From contig NZ_LT629710.1 in assembly GCF_900104535.1 (NCBI RefSeq), forward strand, positions 2,666,001 to 2,730,000: 64,000 nucleotides of DNA, given 5' to 3'. This DNA comes from Nakamurella panacisegetis. GTDB lineage: Bacteria; Actinomycetota; Actinomycetes; Mycobacteriales; Nakamurellaceae. Below the pieces are notes generated by a model. The model was not told the DNA's origin, made no database searches, and saw only the letters and a list, made by a program, of their open reading frames with translations. Both the position numbers and the translations under genes were made by a program. Below are positions 16,359 through 26,783 of the stretch, one piece after another (position 1 is the stretch's first letter; the number at the start of each line of letters is the position of its first letter).

Positions 16359-18395
16359 TCAGCGTTGAACCGGCCCGGCCGGCGCCACTGGTTCCTCGTC
16401 GACCACGGCCCCGGCGAACTGGGCGTTGTAGAGCCGGAAGTAGGCGCCCTGCGCCTGCAGAAGCTGCTCGTGGGTGCCCTGCTCCACGATGCGGCCGGAC
16501 TCCATGACGAGGATCAGGTCCGCGTCACGGATGGTCGAAAGCCGGTGCGCGATCACGAAACTCGTCCGGTCGGTGCGTAGAGCCGCCATCGCGTGCTGCA
16601 CCAGCAGCTCGGTGCGGGTGTCGACCGACGAGGTCGCCTCGTCGAGGATCAGCAGGGACGGGTCGGCCAGGAACGCCCGGGCGATGGTCAGCAACTGCTT
16701 CTCGCCGGCGCTGACGTTGCTGCCCTCGGCGTCGATCACGGTGTCGTACCCGTCCGGCAGGGAATGTACGAACCGGTCGACGTAGGTCGCCCGCGCGGCA
16801 TCCAGGATCTCCTCCTCGGTGGCCCCGGGCCGTCCGTAGGCGATGTTCTCCCGGATCGTGCCGCCGAACAGCCAGGTGTCCTGCAGCACCATGCCGATCC
16901 GGGACCGCAGGTCGCCGCGGGTCATCTCCCGGATGTCGACGCCATCGAGAGTGATTCGGCCGGAATCGATCTCGTAGAACCTCAGGATCAGGTTGACCAG
17001 CGTCGTCTTGCCCGCCCCGGTCGGGCCAACGATGGCCACCGTCTGCCCCGGCGCGGCGACCAGGGACAGATCCTCGATCAGCGGAGTGTCCGGCAGGTAC
17101 CGGAACGACACGTGCTCGAACTCGACCCGACCCGCGGTCGAGGCGATCGGTACGGCCCGCTCCACCTCGGCGGTCTGCTCCTGCTCGTCCAGCAACTCGA
17201 AGACGCGTTCGGCCGAGGCCACCCCCGACTGCAGCACGTTCGCCATCGACGCCACCTGGGTCAGGGGCTGGGTGAACTGGCGGGAGTACTGGATGAACGC
17301 CTGCACGTCGCCGAGCGACATCGCGCCGCTGGCCACCCGCAGACCGCCCACCACCGCGACGGCCACGTAGGTCAGGTTCCCGATGAACATCATCGCCGGC
17401 ATGATCAGGCCGGACACGAACTGCGCGCCGAACGAGGCGTTGTACAGCTCGTCGTTCTTGTCCTCGAACGTCTTCTCCACCTCGGGCTGCCGGCCGAACA
17501 CCTTCACCAGGCTGTGACCGGTGAACGCCTCCTCGATCTGGCCGTTCAGGGCCCCCGTGTGTCGCCACTGGGCCACGAACAGCTTCTGCGACCGCTTCGC
17601 GATGACGGTGGTCACCACCAGGGACAGCGGGATGGCGACGACGGCGATCACCGCCAGCAACGGCGAGACGACGATCATCATGACCAGTACGCCGACCACG
17701 GTCAGCAGCGAGGTGAGCAGCTGACTCATGCTCTGCTGCAAGGACTGCGAGATGTTGTCGATGTCATTGGTGACGCGGCTCAACACTTCTCCACGCTGTT
17801 GCCGGTCGAAGTAGACCAGGGGCAGCCGGTTCAACTTGTCCTCGACGTCGCGGCGCAGCCGGAACACGGTGCGCTGCACCATCCCGTTGAGCAGGTAGCC
17901 CTGCAGCCAGGAGAAGACCGAGGCCGCGATGTACAGGCTGATGACCACCAGCAGCACGTGCCCGAGCGCGGTGAAATCGACGCCATGGCCCGGAACCACG
18001 TTCATCCCGGACAGCAGGTCGGCGAACGTGCCCTGCCCGCGGGCCCGGGCGGCGTCGATGGCCTGCTCCTTGGTCAGGCCCAGCGGCAGCTGCTTGCCGA
18101 TGATGCCCGTGAAGATGGTGTCGGTGGCCTTGCCGAGGATCTTGGGGCCGATCACCGAGAACGTGACGCTGACCACGGCGAGCAGGAGAACCAATGCCAC
18201 GCCCAGACTCTCCGGCTTCAACCGGCCGAACAGACGCTTGGCCGACGGCCCGAAGTTCAGTGACTTCTCGGCCGGCATGCCCATCCCGCCGAACGGTCCG
18301 CCTCCGCCGCCGGGGCCACGCCGCGGGGCGGCCTTGCGGATGATCTCGCGGTCCGCCTCGGACTGCGGGCCCTTTCCGGCCTGGGTCGTGGTCAT
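16359..18395 (-). CDS. ABC exporter, fused membrane and ATPase subunit B
   Basis: This 678-residue half-transporter has a Gly-rich N-terminal tail, six predicted membrane helices (first [18 protein letters not shown]) and a C-terminal ATPase with Walker [10 protein letters not shown], signature [15 protein letters not shown] and Walker [14 protein letters not shown]. The signature is VSAGE rather than LSGGQ, typical of one site of heterodimeric type-IV exporters. It pairs with the gene just upstream, and together they resemble MDR/lipid exporters of the EfrCD or TM287/288 kind. A TetR regulator heads the operon, supporting drug or toxic compound export. The ATG at 18395 overlaps a duplicated copy of the upstream gene's end. 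Confidence 0.92.
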   Translation of the reverse strand: MTTTQAGKGPQSEADREIIRKAAPRRGPGGGGGPFGGMGMPAEKSLNFGPSAKRLFGRLKPESLGVALVLLLAVVSVTFSVIGPKILGKATDTIFTGIIGKQLPLGLTKEQAIDAARARGQGTFADLLSGMNVVPGHGVDFTALGHVLLVVISLYIAASVFSWLQGYLLNGMVQRTVFRLRRDVEDKLNRLPLVYFDRQQRGEVLSRVTNDIDNISQSLQQSMSQLLTSLLTVVGVLVMMIVVSPLLAVIAVVAIPLSLVVTTVIAKRSQKLFVAQWRHTGALNGQIEEAFTGHSLVKVFGRQPEVEKTFEDKNDELYNASFGAQFVSGLIMPAMMFIGNLTYVAVAVVGGLRVASGAMSLGDVQAFIQYSRQFTQPLTQVASMANVLQSGVASAERVFELLDEQEQTAEVERAVPIASTAGRVEFEHVSFRYLPDTPLIEDLSLVAAPGQTVAIVGPTGAGKTTLVNLILRFYEIDSGRITLDGVDIREMTRGDLRSRIGMVLQDTWLFGGTIRENIAYGRPGATEEEILDAARATYVDRFVHSLPDGYDTVIDAEGSNVSAGEKQLLTIARAFLADPSLLILDEATSSVDTRTELLVQHAMAALRTDRTSFVIAHRLSTIRDADLILVMESGRIVEQGTHEQLLQAQGAYFRLYNAQFAGAVVDEEPVAPAGPVQR

Positions 18396-18492
18396 GCCGC
18401 TACCTCGGCTTCCATGGTCGTCGCGACATTCGCTCCGCGCCTCGCTCGTTCCTCGCTCGTGTGCTCGCTCATGCCGCTACCTCGGCTTCCAT
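18392..18492 (-). repeat. 24-nt direct repeat around a 53-nt insert at an exporter gene junction
   Basis: Identical 24-nt copies lie at 18392-18415 and 18469-18492. The right copy holds the last seven codons and stop of the upstream exporter gene. The left copy repeats the same bases and runs into the start codon of the downstream gene, so it forms a 7-codon mini-ORF (MEAEVAA) whose stop overlaps that start. The insert between them (18416-18468) is rich in repeated CTCGCTCG units. The simplest reading is an insertion or slippage event that duplicated the junction while keeping the stop-start overlap. Confidence 0.75.
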
Positions 18493-20202
18493 CTGGGAGG
18501 TGACAATCTCCCGGTACGTCTCGCACGTTTCGAGCAGATCTTCGTGGCGGCCCCGCCCGACGATCCGGCCGTCCTCCAGCACGATGATCTGGTCCGCGTC
18601 GATGATGGTCGACACGCGCTGGGCCACGATGATCACGGTGGCGTCGGTGGTCTCGGGTTTCAGGGCCGCCCGCAACCGAGCGTCGGTGGCCAGGTCCAGC
18701 GCCGAGAACGAGTCGTCGAACAGATAGATCGACGGCTTCCGGACCAGGGCCCGGGCGATGGCCAGGCGCTGCCGCTGCCCGCCGGAGACGTTGGTGCCGC
18801 CCTGCGCGATCCTCGAGTCGAGGCCGTCCGGCATCTTCTCCACAAAGTCACGGGCCTGGGCGATCTCCAGTGCGTGCCACAGGTCGGCGTCGGTCGCGTC
18901 CGGATTTCCGTAGCGCAGGTTGCTGGCCACCGTGCCGGAGAACAGGTACGGCTTCTGCGGCACCAGACCGATCCGCTCCCAGAGGGTTTGCGGAGCCAGC
19001 TCGCGGAGGTCGACCCCGTCCATCCGCACCACGCCGCCGGTCACATCGAACAGCCGTGGGATCAGCGATATCAGCGTCGTCTTGCCCGCACCGGTCGACC
19101 CGATGACGGCCGTCGTCCGTCCCGGTTCGGCCCGGAACGTCAGGTCACGCAGGACGGGCTCGGTCGCCCCCGGGTAGCCGAACTCCACGTGATCGAATTC
19201 CAGCGCCCCGGTGCGCTGGGCCGGCATCGTCGGCGAAAGCGGTGGTACCACCGAACTGTCCGTGTCGAGCACCTCGGTGATCCGTTCCGCACAGACGGCG
19301 GCGCGGGGCACCATGACCGCCATGAAGGTCGCCATCATCACCGACATCAGGATCTGGATGAGATAGCTCAGGAACGCCGTCAACTGTCCGACCTGGATCT
19401 GCCCGGAGTCGACGCGATGGCCGCCGAACCACAGCACCCCGACCGACGAGACGTTCATGACGAGCATGACGGTCGGGAACATCAGGGCCATCAACCGACC
19501 GGCTCGCATGGCCGTCTGCGTGACGGCGGTGTTGGCGTCGGCGAATCGCGCCTTCTCCTGCGGCTCACGGACGAACGCGCGAACGACCCGGATCCCGGAG
19601 ATCTGCTCCCGCAGGACCCGGTTGATCGTGTCGATACGGGACTGCATCTTGCGGAACTGGGGCACCATCCGGATGACGATCGCGCCGATGGCCAGGACCA
19701 GGACCGGCACCGCGACCAGCAGCAGCCACGACAGCCCGACGTCCTCGGACAGCGCCATGATGATGCCGCCGACGCACATGATCGGTGCGGCCACGAGCAG
19801 CGTGCAACTCATCAGCACCAGCATCTGTACCTGCTGCACGTCGTTGGTGGTGCGGGTGATCAGCGAGGGAGCGCCGAACTGGTTCACCTCGCGATCGGAG
19901 AACTGGCCGACGCGGTGGAACAGCCCGGATCGCACATCGCGACCGAATCCCATGGCCGCGCGTGCGCCGAAATACACGGCGGCGACCGAGCACACGATCT
20001 GCAGCACCGTCACCGCCAGCATGTAGCTGCCGGCCGTGAAGATGTAGTGGGTGTCGCCCTTGGCCACTCCGTTGTCGATGATGTCGGCGTTGAGTCGCGG
20101 CAGGTACAGGGAGGCGATCGTGCCGATCAGCTGGAAGATGACGACCATGGTCAGCGGCATTCGGTAGACGCTCAGGTAGTGACGAAGCAATCGGATGAGC
20201 AT
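18469..20202 (-). CDS. ABC exporter, fused membrane and ATPase subunit A
   Basis: This 577-residue half-transporter has six membrane helices in the first 300 residues (starting [20 protein letters not shown]) and a C-terminal ATPase. Walker A is GSTGAGKTT, the signature is [15 protein letters not shown], and the Walker B region is [12 protein letters not shown]. The residue after the Walker B aspartate is Asp, not the catalytic Glu, so this subunit probably carries the degenerate catalytic site of an asymmetric heterodimer, completed by the partner subunit, which has Glu. It lies 50-odd nt downstream of the TetR gene in the same direction and presumably shares its promoter. Confidence 0.92.
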   Translation of the reverse strand: MLIRLLRHYLSVYRMPLTMVVIFQLIGTIASLYLPRLNADIIDNGVAKGDTHYIFTAGSYMLAVTVLQIVCSVAAVYFGARAAMGFGRDVRSGLFHRVGQFSDREVNQFGAPSLITRTTNDVQQVQMLVLMSCTLLVAAPIMCVGGIIMALSEDVGLSWLLLVAVPVLVLAIGAIVIRMVPQFRKMQSRIDTINRVLREQISGIRVVRAFVREPQEKARFADANTAVTQTAMRAGRLMALMFPTVMLVMNVSSVGVLWFGGHRVDSGQIQVGQLTAFLSYLIQILMSVMMATFMAVMVPRAAVCAERITEVLDTDSSVVPPLSPTMPAQRTGALEFDHVEFGYPGATEPVLRDLTFRAEPGRTTAVIGSTGAGKTTLISLIPRLFDVTGGVVRMDGVDLRELAPQTLWERIGLVPQKPYLFSGTVASNLRYGNPDATDADLWHALEIAQARDFVEKMPDGLDSRIAQGGTNVSGGQRQRLAIARALVRKPSIYLFDDSFSALDLATDARLRAALKPETTDATVIIVAQRVSTIIDADQIIVLEDGRIVGRGRHEDLLETCETYREIVTSQMEAEVAA

Positions 20203-20251
20203 GTGCGGTCCCGGTGGTGGAAGGGCTGGGGGGTGAGGTTCGGTCGCGGGT

Positions 20252-20857
20252 CTAGATCGGGTGGTGGGCCAGGAGTCCGTCCAACAGCAGGTCGACCACC
20301 TCGTCCGGTTTGAGTGGACTGTCGTCGGTGATCCGGGGATGGGTGCAGGCGAAGGTGACCAGCCGCAGCAGCCGGGCGGCCTGGGCCGACTCGACCCGGA
20401 GTTGGTCGCGGTCCGGTTCCAGCAGGCGGGACAGGGCGTCCTGCAGCAGGTCGTTGAGATGACTGGGCGGCAGGGCCTCCCGGAACCGCGGGTTCTGGTC
20501 GGGTGGGCCCATCATCCGCAGGGCGGACATCAGTTCCCACACCGAGTCGAGGCGACGGGCGATGATCTCGACGGCGGCCCGCATCCGTTCGCGCAACGGC
20601 AAGGTGAGGTCGATCCGGTCCATCTCCAGCAGGGCCGGTCTCGGATCGAACACCTGCTGGACGGCGGCCACCAGAAGGGCCTCCTTGTCCGGGAACACCC
20701 GGAACAGGGTGCCTTCGGCGATCCCGGCCCGTTCGGCGATCTGCTTGGTCGTCACATCGGCGCCATGGGTGCGGAGCAGGGGGAGGGCCGCATCGATGAT
20801 GGCGGCCCGGCGCTGCTCCGGAGGCATGGGCGCGGCTCGTGTGCCGGGGGTTCTCAC
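20252..20857 (-). CDS. TetR family regulator of the ABC exporter operon
   Basis: This repressor has about 201 residues. The N-terminal helix-turn-helix reads AAIIDAALPLLRTHGADV, then TKQIAERAGIAEGTLFRVF; the C-terminal ligand domain is variable. I place the start at the GTG at 20857, because the promoter -10 box lies at 20865-20870 and the operator would otherwise be inside the coding frame; this gives a leaderless mRNA. The frame is open to 20887. It heads the two-gene exporter operon and very likely represses itself and the exporter until an exported compound binds. The ligand is unknown. Confidence 0.88.
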   Translation of the reverse strand: MRTPGTRAAPMPPEQRRAAIIDAALPLLRTHGADVTTKQIAERAGIAEGTLFRVFPDKEALLVAAVQQVFDPRPALLEMDRIDLTLPLRERMRAAVEIIARRLDSVWELMSALRMMGPPDQNPRFREALPPSHLNDLLQDALSRLLEPDRDQLRVESAQAARLLRLVTFACTHPRITDDSPLKPDEVVDLLLDGLLAHHPI

Positions 20858-20864
20858 GGCGCCC

Positions 20865-20893
20865 AACTTAACTGAGTGAGTGCTCACTCACAA
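20865..20893 (-). promoter_or_regulatory. TetR operator inside the exporter operon promoter
   Basis: On the minus strand TTGTGA (20893-20888) and TAAGTT (20870-20865) form -35 and -10 boxes 17 nt apart. The spacer holds the inverted repeat TGAGTGAG-2-CTCACTCA (20873-20890, perfect 8-bp arms). A repressor bound there would block the polymerase. The position just ahead of the tetR start makes autoregulation likely. Confidence 0.75.
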
Positions 20894-21009
20894 GTGAATT
20901 TCTCGGTTCCGGTTCGGCCCGAAGCGAAAAGAGTCCGGGTTCGTGCCGCAACTCGGCCCGGTTGCCGAACGTCTCGTCATCACCGAAGTTGGCCGAAAGG
21001 GAGACGGCG

Positions 21010-21096
21010 ATGAACCGATGCGTTGCGGGCAGGGCCCGACACGAGATCGACCACCTGGTGCTGATCGTCCTCGCGTCCTGCCTCGGGGGTTGCTAA
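21010..21096 (+). CDS. Possible 28-residue Cys-containing small ORF
   Basis: A 28-codon ORF is preceded by a good ribosome site (AAAGGGAG, 6-7 nt before the ATG). The peptide is basic at the start and hydrophobic at the end (HLVLIVLASCLGGC), with Cys at positions 4, 24 and 28. It lies in the 340-bp gap after the divergently transcribed tetR. I do not recognise it. It could be a leader peptide or a small membrane peptide; two nt later another ORF begins. Confidence 0.35.
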   Translation: MNRCVAGRARHEIDHLVLIVLASCLGGC

Positions 21097-21098
21097 CC

Positions 21099-21278
21099 GT
21101 GCCGTTCCACGCTCACCCGTCGGGCCGTGCCGGTTACACCGAGCCGGATGCCGAATCCGAGTACCCGTCGCCGACCGGTGTGCTCCGGCTGATGACCGTC
21201 TTGGAGGCGATCGCCGGACCGGCTGGGGTCAGGCCGGCGTGGCCGGCAGGTTCTCCAGCCGCCGCAACTGATCGATGA
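21099..21278 (+). CDS. Possible 59-residue small hypothetical ORF
   Basis: A GTG-started ORF begins 2 nt after the stop of the 28-codon ORF and has strong GC preference at third codon positions until about 21230. Its 3' end overlaps the end of the convergent XRE regulator gene. No domain is recognised. The close spacing to the previous small ORF suggests coupled translation if either is real. Confidence 0.25.
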   Translation: MPFHAHPSGRAGYTEPDAESEYPSPTGVLRLMTVLEAIAGPAGVRPAWPAGSPAAATDR

Positions 21279-21654
21279 TGCCCAGCACGTTCTCGACGCT
21301 GGCCGGTGACAGGCCCTGAGCGTGCAGGGCGAGCCGGCGGGCGCCGGTGTCGCGCAGTGCGGTGAGCAACTGGAGGTCGTCGTCGATGACGGACCGGCGC
21401 CCGGGATCGAAGAAGTACTCCATCGGCACGCCGAACAGATCGGCCAGGGCCGCGAGATGACGCGCCGACGGGTTGAGCCGCTTCCCGTTGCGGAGCTGGC
21501 TCAGGTAGGCCGACGACATCGTCAGTCCGGTCCGGGCGATCTCCAGCGAGGCCGTCTCGTTGTTCCACCGCGGCTGGCCCTGCGCTGTTCGCACCGAGGT
21601 GAACAGGTGGTTGAGCTGCTCGGCCAGATCGGGGAGGCCGGGATCGTTCGGCAT
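21229..21654 (-). CDS. EspR-like XRE family regulator
   Basis: This 141-residue protein has an N-terminal helix-turn-helix (LTMSSAYLSQLRNGKRLNPS, then LAALADLFGV) and a C-terminal helical part ending ENVLGIIDQLRRLE. The pattern, including TMSSAYLSQLR, PMEYFFD, the D-x-G-x-R-R-L-A-L-H-A-Q-G-L stretch and the final helix, parallels mycobacterial EspR, a nucleoid-associated regulator of secretion and lipid genes that binds DNA as a dimer of dimers. The start at 21654 has AGGAG 8 nt upstream. It is divergent from lhr with a 170-bp gap that would hold both promoters. No secretion locus is in the window, so its targets are not indicated. Confidence 0.82.
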   Translation of the reverse strand: MPNDPGLPDLAEQLNHLFTSVRTAQGQPRWNNETASLEIARTGLTMSSAYLSQLRNGKRLNPSARHLAALADLFGVPMEYFFDPGRRSVIDDDLQLLTALRDTGARRLALHAQGLSPASVENVLGIIDQLRRLENLPATPA

Positions 21655-21823
21655 CGTCAAGGCTCCTGATCTCGCGGGCCCCCGTCGACACGCACCAACG
21701 CCAGCGTCACTATGGCACGCACGGCGCCGACGCGGGAGCCCCACCAGCCCGACCGAACGGGCTCGTCGATGGCCGGTCGATCGGGGACCGGCCTCCGCGC
21801 GGCTGTCGGTGAGTCTGGGCACA

Positions 21824-24800
21824 ATGACTCCCATGAGCGGCAAGCGGAAGTCGGCGGCGTCGGACGGCGCGTCCGCGCGCCCGGCCGCCGCGTCGCTCGA
21901 CCGCTTCTCGCCGCTGGTCCGCGACTGGTTCCGGGCCAGCTTCGCGGAGCCGACGCCGGCCCAGGCCGGCGCCTGGGACGCCATCGGCCGAGGCGAGAAC
22001 ACGCTGGTCGTGGCGCCGACCGGGTCGGGCAAGACCCTGGCCGCGTTCCTGTCGGCCATCGACACATTGGTCACAGCGCCGCCGGCCGCGGCCGGGGCGC
22101 GCAAGTGCACCGTCCTGTACCTGTCGCCCTTGAAGGCCCTGGCGGTGGACGTGGAACGCAACCTGCGCTCGCCGTTGATCGGGATCGGGTCCCTGGCCGC
22201 GCGCAACGGGGTCGCGGTGCCCGAGATATCGGTTGCCGTCCGGTCGGGAGACACGCCGTCGGGTGATCGCCGCGCCTTCGCCAAGGATGGCGCGGACATC
22301 CTGATCACCACCCCGGAATCGCTGTTCCTGCTGCTGACCAGCCGGGCCCGGGAGATGCTGACCGGGGTCACCACCGTGATCCTGGACGAGGTGCACGCCG
22401 TGGCCGGGACCAAACGCGGCGCCCATCTGGCCGTCTCGCTCGATCGGCTGGACGCCCTGCTCGACCGCCCGGCCCAGCGGATCGGGCTCTCGGCCACGGT
22501 CCGCCCCATCGAGGAGGTCGGGCGCTTCCTCACCGGCGGGAGACCCGTCACCTTCGTCCGGCCGGTGTCGACGAAGCAGGTCATCGTGGACGTGGTGGTG
22601 CCCGTTCCGGACATGTCCACCCTCGGCGAACCGACCGGTGACCTGTCCGGTGCCGCGGCCGGCGAGCCGCCGCGATCGTCGATCTGGCCGCATGTCGAGG
22701 AGGCCGTGGTCGACCTCATCGAGTCCCACCACTCGACCATCGTCTTCGCGAACTCGAGACGCCTGGCCGAACGTCTGACGGCGCGTCTGAACGAGATCCA
22801 CGCCGAACGTCACCCGTCGGAGCAGGTTGTCGCGGACGTTCCGCAAGGCCCTCCGGCGCAGGTCATGGCCCAGTCGGGGGCGTCCGCCGGCGCCCCGGCG
22901 GTCCTGGCCCGCGCTCACCACGGATCGGTCTCGCGGGAGCAGCGGGCGCTGATCGAGGATCAGCTCAAGACGGGGGTGCTACCCGCCGTGGTGGCCACCT
23001 CCTCGCTCGAACTCGGGGTGGACATGGGGGCGGTCGATCTGGTGATCCAGGTCGAGTCGCCGCCTTCGGTGGCCAGCGGGCTGCAACGCATCGGCCGAGC
23101 CGGTCACCAGGTCGGCGCGCCCAGTCACGGGGTGATGTTCCCTAAGTACCGAGGGGACCTGATCTCGTCGGCCGTGGTGGCGTCGAGGATGAAGTCGGGG
23201 TCGATCGAAGCGCTGCGGGTGCTGTCGAATCCGCTCGACATCGCGGCGCAGCAGATCGTGGCGATCTGCGCGATGGACAGCATCACCGTCGACGGCCTGC
23301 ACGAACTACTGCGCCGGTCGGCCCCGTTCGCCGCGCTGGGCCGCGGGGCACTGGAGGCCGTGCTGGACATGCTGTCCGGTCGCTACCCGAGCGAGCAGTT
23401 CGCCGAACTCCGCCCGCGGCTGACCTGGGACCGGGTCACCGGCGAGCTGACCGGCCGTCCGGGGGCCCAACGGCTCGCCGTCACCTCCGGCGGGACCATC
23501 CCGGATCGGGGAATGTTCGGGGTCTTCCTCGCGTCCGGTGAAGGACCAGGGCGGCGGGTCGGTGAACTCGACGAGGAGATGGTCTACGAGTCCCGCGTCG
23601 GAGACGTGTTCGCCCTCGGCTCCAGCAGCTGGCGGATCATGGAGATCACCCACGACAAGGTCCTGGTGCTGCCGGCGCCGGGAGTCCCTGGCCGGTTGCC
23701 GTTCTGGAAGGGCGACAGCCTGGGCCGCCCGGCCGAACTCGGCCGGGCCCACGGTGAATTCGTCCGGGAGATCAGCTCTGCGCCGGTCGATGCCGCGTCC
23801 GCGCGATTGGCGTCCGACGGCCTCGATGCCTTCGCCTCCGCCAACCTGATCGCCTATCTGGCCGATCAGCGGGAGGCCGTCGGGTTGGTGCCGGACGAGA
23901 GAACCATTGTGGTGGAACGGTTCCGGGACGAGCTGGGCGACTGGCGGCTGGTCGTGCACTCGCCGTACGGCGCCGCCGTCCACGCCCCGTGGGCGTTGGT
24001 CGTTGCCGCCCGGATGCGGGAACGGTTCGGGGTCGACGTGCAGGCCATGCACGCCGACGACGGCATCGTGCTGCGGCTGCCGGACGTCGAGTACGAGGGT
24101 GACGGCCCGGACATCCTGGACATGATCGCCCTGGACGCCGAGACCCTGGAGGCGGAGGTCACCTCGGAGATCGGCGGATCCGCGGTGTTCGCGTCCCGGT
24201 TCCGGGAGTGCGCGGCGCGGGCGTTGTTGTTGCCGCGCCGGCAGATCGGTAAGCGACAGCCACTCTGGCAGCAACGTCAGCGGGCCAGCCAACTGCTCGA
24301 GGTGGCCGCGCAGTACCCGACGTTCCCGATCGTCGCCGAGGCGGTCCGTGAATGTCTGTCGGACGTGTTCGACGTGCCGGCGCTGGTGTCCCTGATGCGC
24401 GACATCGCCGCCCGCTCGGTGAAAGTCGTCGAGGTGACGACCTTGTCGCCGTCGCCATTCGCCCGATCGTTGCTGTTCGGTTATGTCGCGCAATTCCTGT
24501 ACGAAGGGGATTCCCCGCTGGCCGAGCGGCGGGCCGCCGCCCTGACCGTCGATCCGGCCCTGCTGGCCGAACTGCTCGGCGGCGGCGACGGCCTGTCCCT
24601 GCGGGACCTGCTCGATCCGCAGGCGGTGCTCACCACCGAGGCCGACCTGCAGCGCCTGAGTGAGAACCGGCGAGCCCGGACCGTGGACGAGATCGCTGAC
24701 CTGCTCAGGATTCTCGGTCCTCTGACCGGGGACGAGGTGGCGGCCAGATCGAAGGACGTTGACGCGGCAGCCGCGTTGGAGCAGTTGGAGGCCTCGCGCC

Positions 24801-26655
24801 GGGCGGTGGTGGTTCGGGTGGCCGGCGTGCCGCGCTGGGCCGACCCGGCCGACGCGCCGCTGCTCCGGGATGCGCTGGGCGTCGCTCTGCCGCCGGGGAT
24901 CGCCCCGTCACTCCTGGAGGCGGTCCCCGATCCGTTGGGGCGCTTGCTCGGTCGATTCGCGCGGACCCGCGGGCCGTTCGTTGCGCACGAGCCGGCCGGG
25001 GTGTTCGGGCTCGGCGTGGCGGTCGTCACCGACGCGCTGCGTCGACTGGCCGGGTCGGGCCGGGTGGCCGAGGGGGAATTCCGGCCGCTAGGGGCGCCCG
25101 GTGGCGAGCCGGCGGCCGACGGAACCCGGGAGTTCGTCGACGCCGAGGTGCTCCGGCTGCTGCGCCGCCGATCGCTGGCCGCGTTGCGGGCCGAGGTCGA
25201 GCCGGTGCCGGCCGAGGCGCTCGGCCGCTTCCTCCCGGCCTGGAACGGCATCGCCGCCCCGACCGCCGCGAAGGCCCAGCCGGCCAACGGATTCTCCCGC
25301 ACCGGGACGTACGCGGCCGAGCCCACCCGGGGGCGGACGCCGAGCGGAATCGACGCCTTGCTCCGGGCGGTCGAGCAGTTGGCCGGGGCCATTCTGCCGG
25401 CCTCGGCGGTGGAGACTCTGGTCCTTCCGGCCCGGGTCCGGGGGTACGCGCCGGCCATGCTGGACGAACTGACCTCGTCCGGCGAGGTGCTCTGGACCGG
25501 GCACGGCGCCCTCGGTGGCGACGACGGCTGGATATCGCTGCACCTGGCCGACTCGGCCCCGTTGACCATGCCGATCCCCGACGAGCAACTGCTCGGTGGT
25601 CTCTCAGCGCCCGACGGTGAGCCTGGTGGCCTGTTGCACCGGGCGGTGCTGGACGTGTTGTCCCGCGGTGGGGCGTTCTTCTTCCGGGCCCTGACCGACG
25701 CCGTGACGCAGGAGACCGGGGCTGCGCATTCAGACGACGTCCTGGCCGATGTGTTGTGGGATCTGGTGTTCGCCGGTCTGGTCACCGGCGACACCCTGGC
25801 CCCGTTGCGCGCCCGGCTCACCGGCGGGCGGACCACGCACAAGGCGAAGCCACCGGTCCCGCGGCTGCGGCAGCGCGGAACCTCGGGTCTGGCCCTGCTG
25901 TCGGCGGGGCGGCAGACCCGGGTCGGGCCGGCGGTGCGGCGGGGCGGTCCGCCGGCCGTGGCCGGCCGGTGGTCGCTGGTGCCGGACGTGGAGATCGACC
26001 CGACGGTGCGCGCCCACGCGGCCGCGGAAGTGTTGCTCGACCGCTACGGGATCGTCACCCGGGGGCGGTGGTGGCCGAGGGCACGCCGGGCGGGTTCGCG
26101 GCCGTGTATCGGGTGATGTCCGTGTTCGAGGAGGCCGGACGGGTTCGGCGCGGGTACTTCGTCGAAGGTTTGGGCGCGGCGCAGTTCGCGACGGCCGGAG
26201 CGGTGGACCGCGTCCGCGCGTTCGTCAGTACCGATGCCGACCGGATCCCGGGCGGCGGGTTGGTGCTCGCCGCCGCCGACCCGGCCAACCCGTACGGGGC
26301 GGCGTTGCCCTGGCCGGAGCGAGGGGCCGACCGCCAGGTCGAGGATCGGCATCGTCCGGCCCGGCGGGCCGGTGCGCTGGTGGTGCTGGTCGACGGCCTA
26401 CCGGTGCTGTACGCCGAACGCGGCGGACGGACCCTGATCTCCTTCACCGATGTTCCCGGGGACCTGCACGAGGCGGCGCGGGCGCTGGCCGAGAAGGTCA
26501 CCGGCGGGGCCGTCGGCTCGTTGACGGTGACCCGCATCGACGGCGTGGATGCGTTGGTCAGCTCCGGCGTGACGGTCGAAGCATTGCTGGCCAACGGGTT
26601 TGCCCTGACTCCTCAGGGGTTGCGGCTTCGTTCGGCCAGTGGTCGTCGTGCCTGA
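21824..26655 (+). pseudogene. lhr: ATP-dependent helicase Lhr, broken by a one-base deletion
   Basis: This is a giant superfamily-2 helicase of about 1,610 residues when read across two frames. The N-terminal core has Walker A APTGSGKT, the box ILDEVHAVAGTKRGAH, LSATVRP, LELGVDMGAVDLVIQ and GLQRIGRAGHQ. A long C-terminal Lhr domain follows. The frame from 21824 runs to 26116, but homologous-looking sequence switches at 26061-26065. Before the run it reads D-R-Y-G-I-V-T-R-G; after it, a different frame reads AVVAEGTPGGFAAVYRV and continues to 26655. One extra G in the five-G run would restore the frame. Lhr acts in mitomycin/alkylation repair. Causes could be a real mutation, a sequencing error, or slippage. 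An alternative ATG is at 21833. Confidence 0.88.
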
Positions 26656-26775
26656 GCCGACGGTGCCTGAGCCGATCGTGTCTGAACCGAGCGGACCGGA
26701 GCCCGCCGTGTCTGAACCGAGCGGACCGGAGCCCGCCGTGTCTGAACCGACCGGGCCGGAGCCGACGGGACCGGG
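26651..26775 (+). repeat. 15/30-bp tandem repeat between lhr and nei
   Basis: Two 15-bp units (26651-26665 and 26666-26680) are followed by two identical 30-bp units (26681-26710 and 26711-26740) and a third degenerate copy to about 26763. Unit lengths are multiples of three. One frame would encode a Pro-Glu-Pro-rich repeat running from the end of lhr to just past the start of nei. The repeat lies between the lhr stop and the nei ribosome site and has no spacer structure, so it is not a CRISPR array. Confidence 0.8.
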
Positions 26776-26783
26776 GGAGCCCC

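Noticed and set aside
16593..18263. 556-codon plus-strand ORF opposite the ABC exporter
   Set aside because: Composition dominated by His, Gln, Asp and Arg, as expected of a reverse frame.
17929..20313. 794-codon plus-strand ORF across both exporter genes
   Set aside because: Crosses two well-supported genes on the other strand and has no recognisable domain.
21229..22740. 503-codon minus-strand ORF including the EspR-like gene
   Set aside because: Only the last 141 codons form a protein with a ribosome site; the rest is opposite lhr.
26651..26775. CRISPR array
   Set aside because: Units are contiguous with no unique spacers and no cas genes are present in the window.
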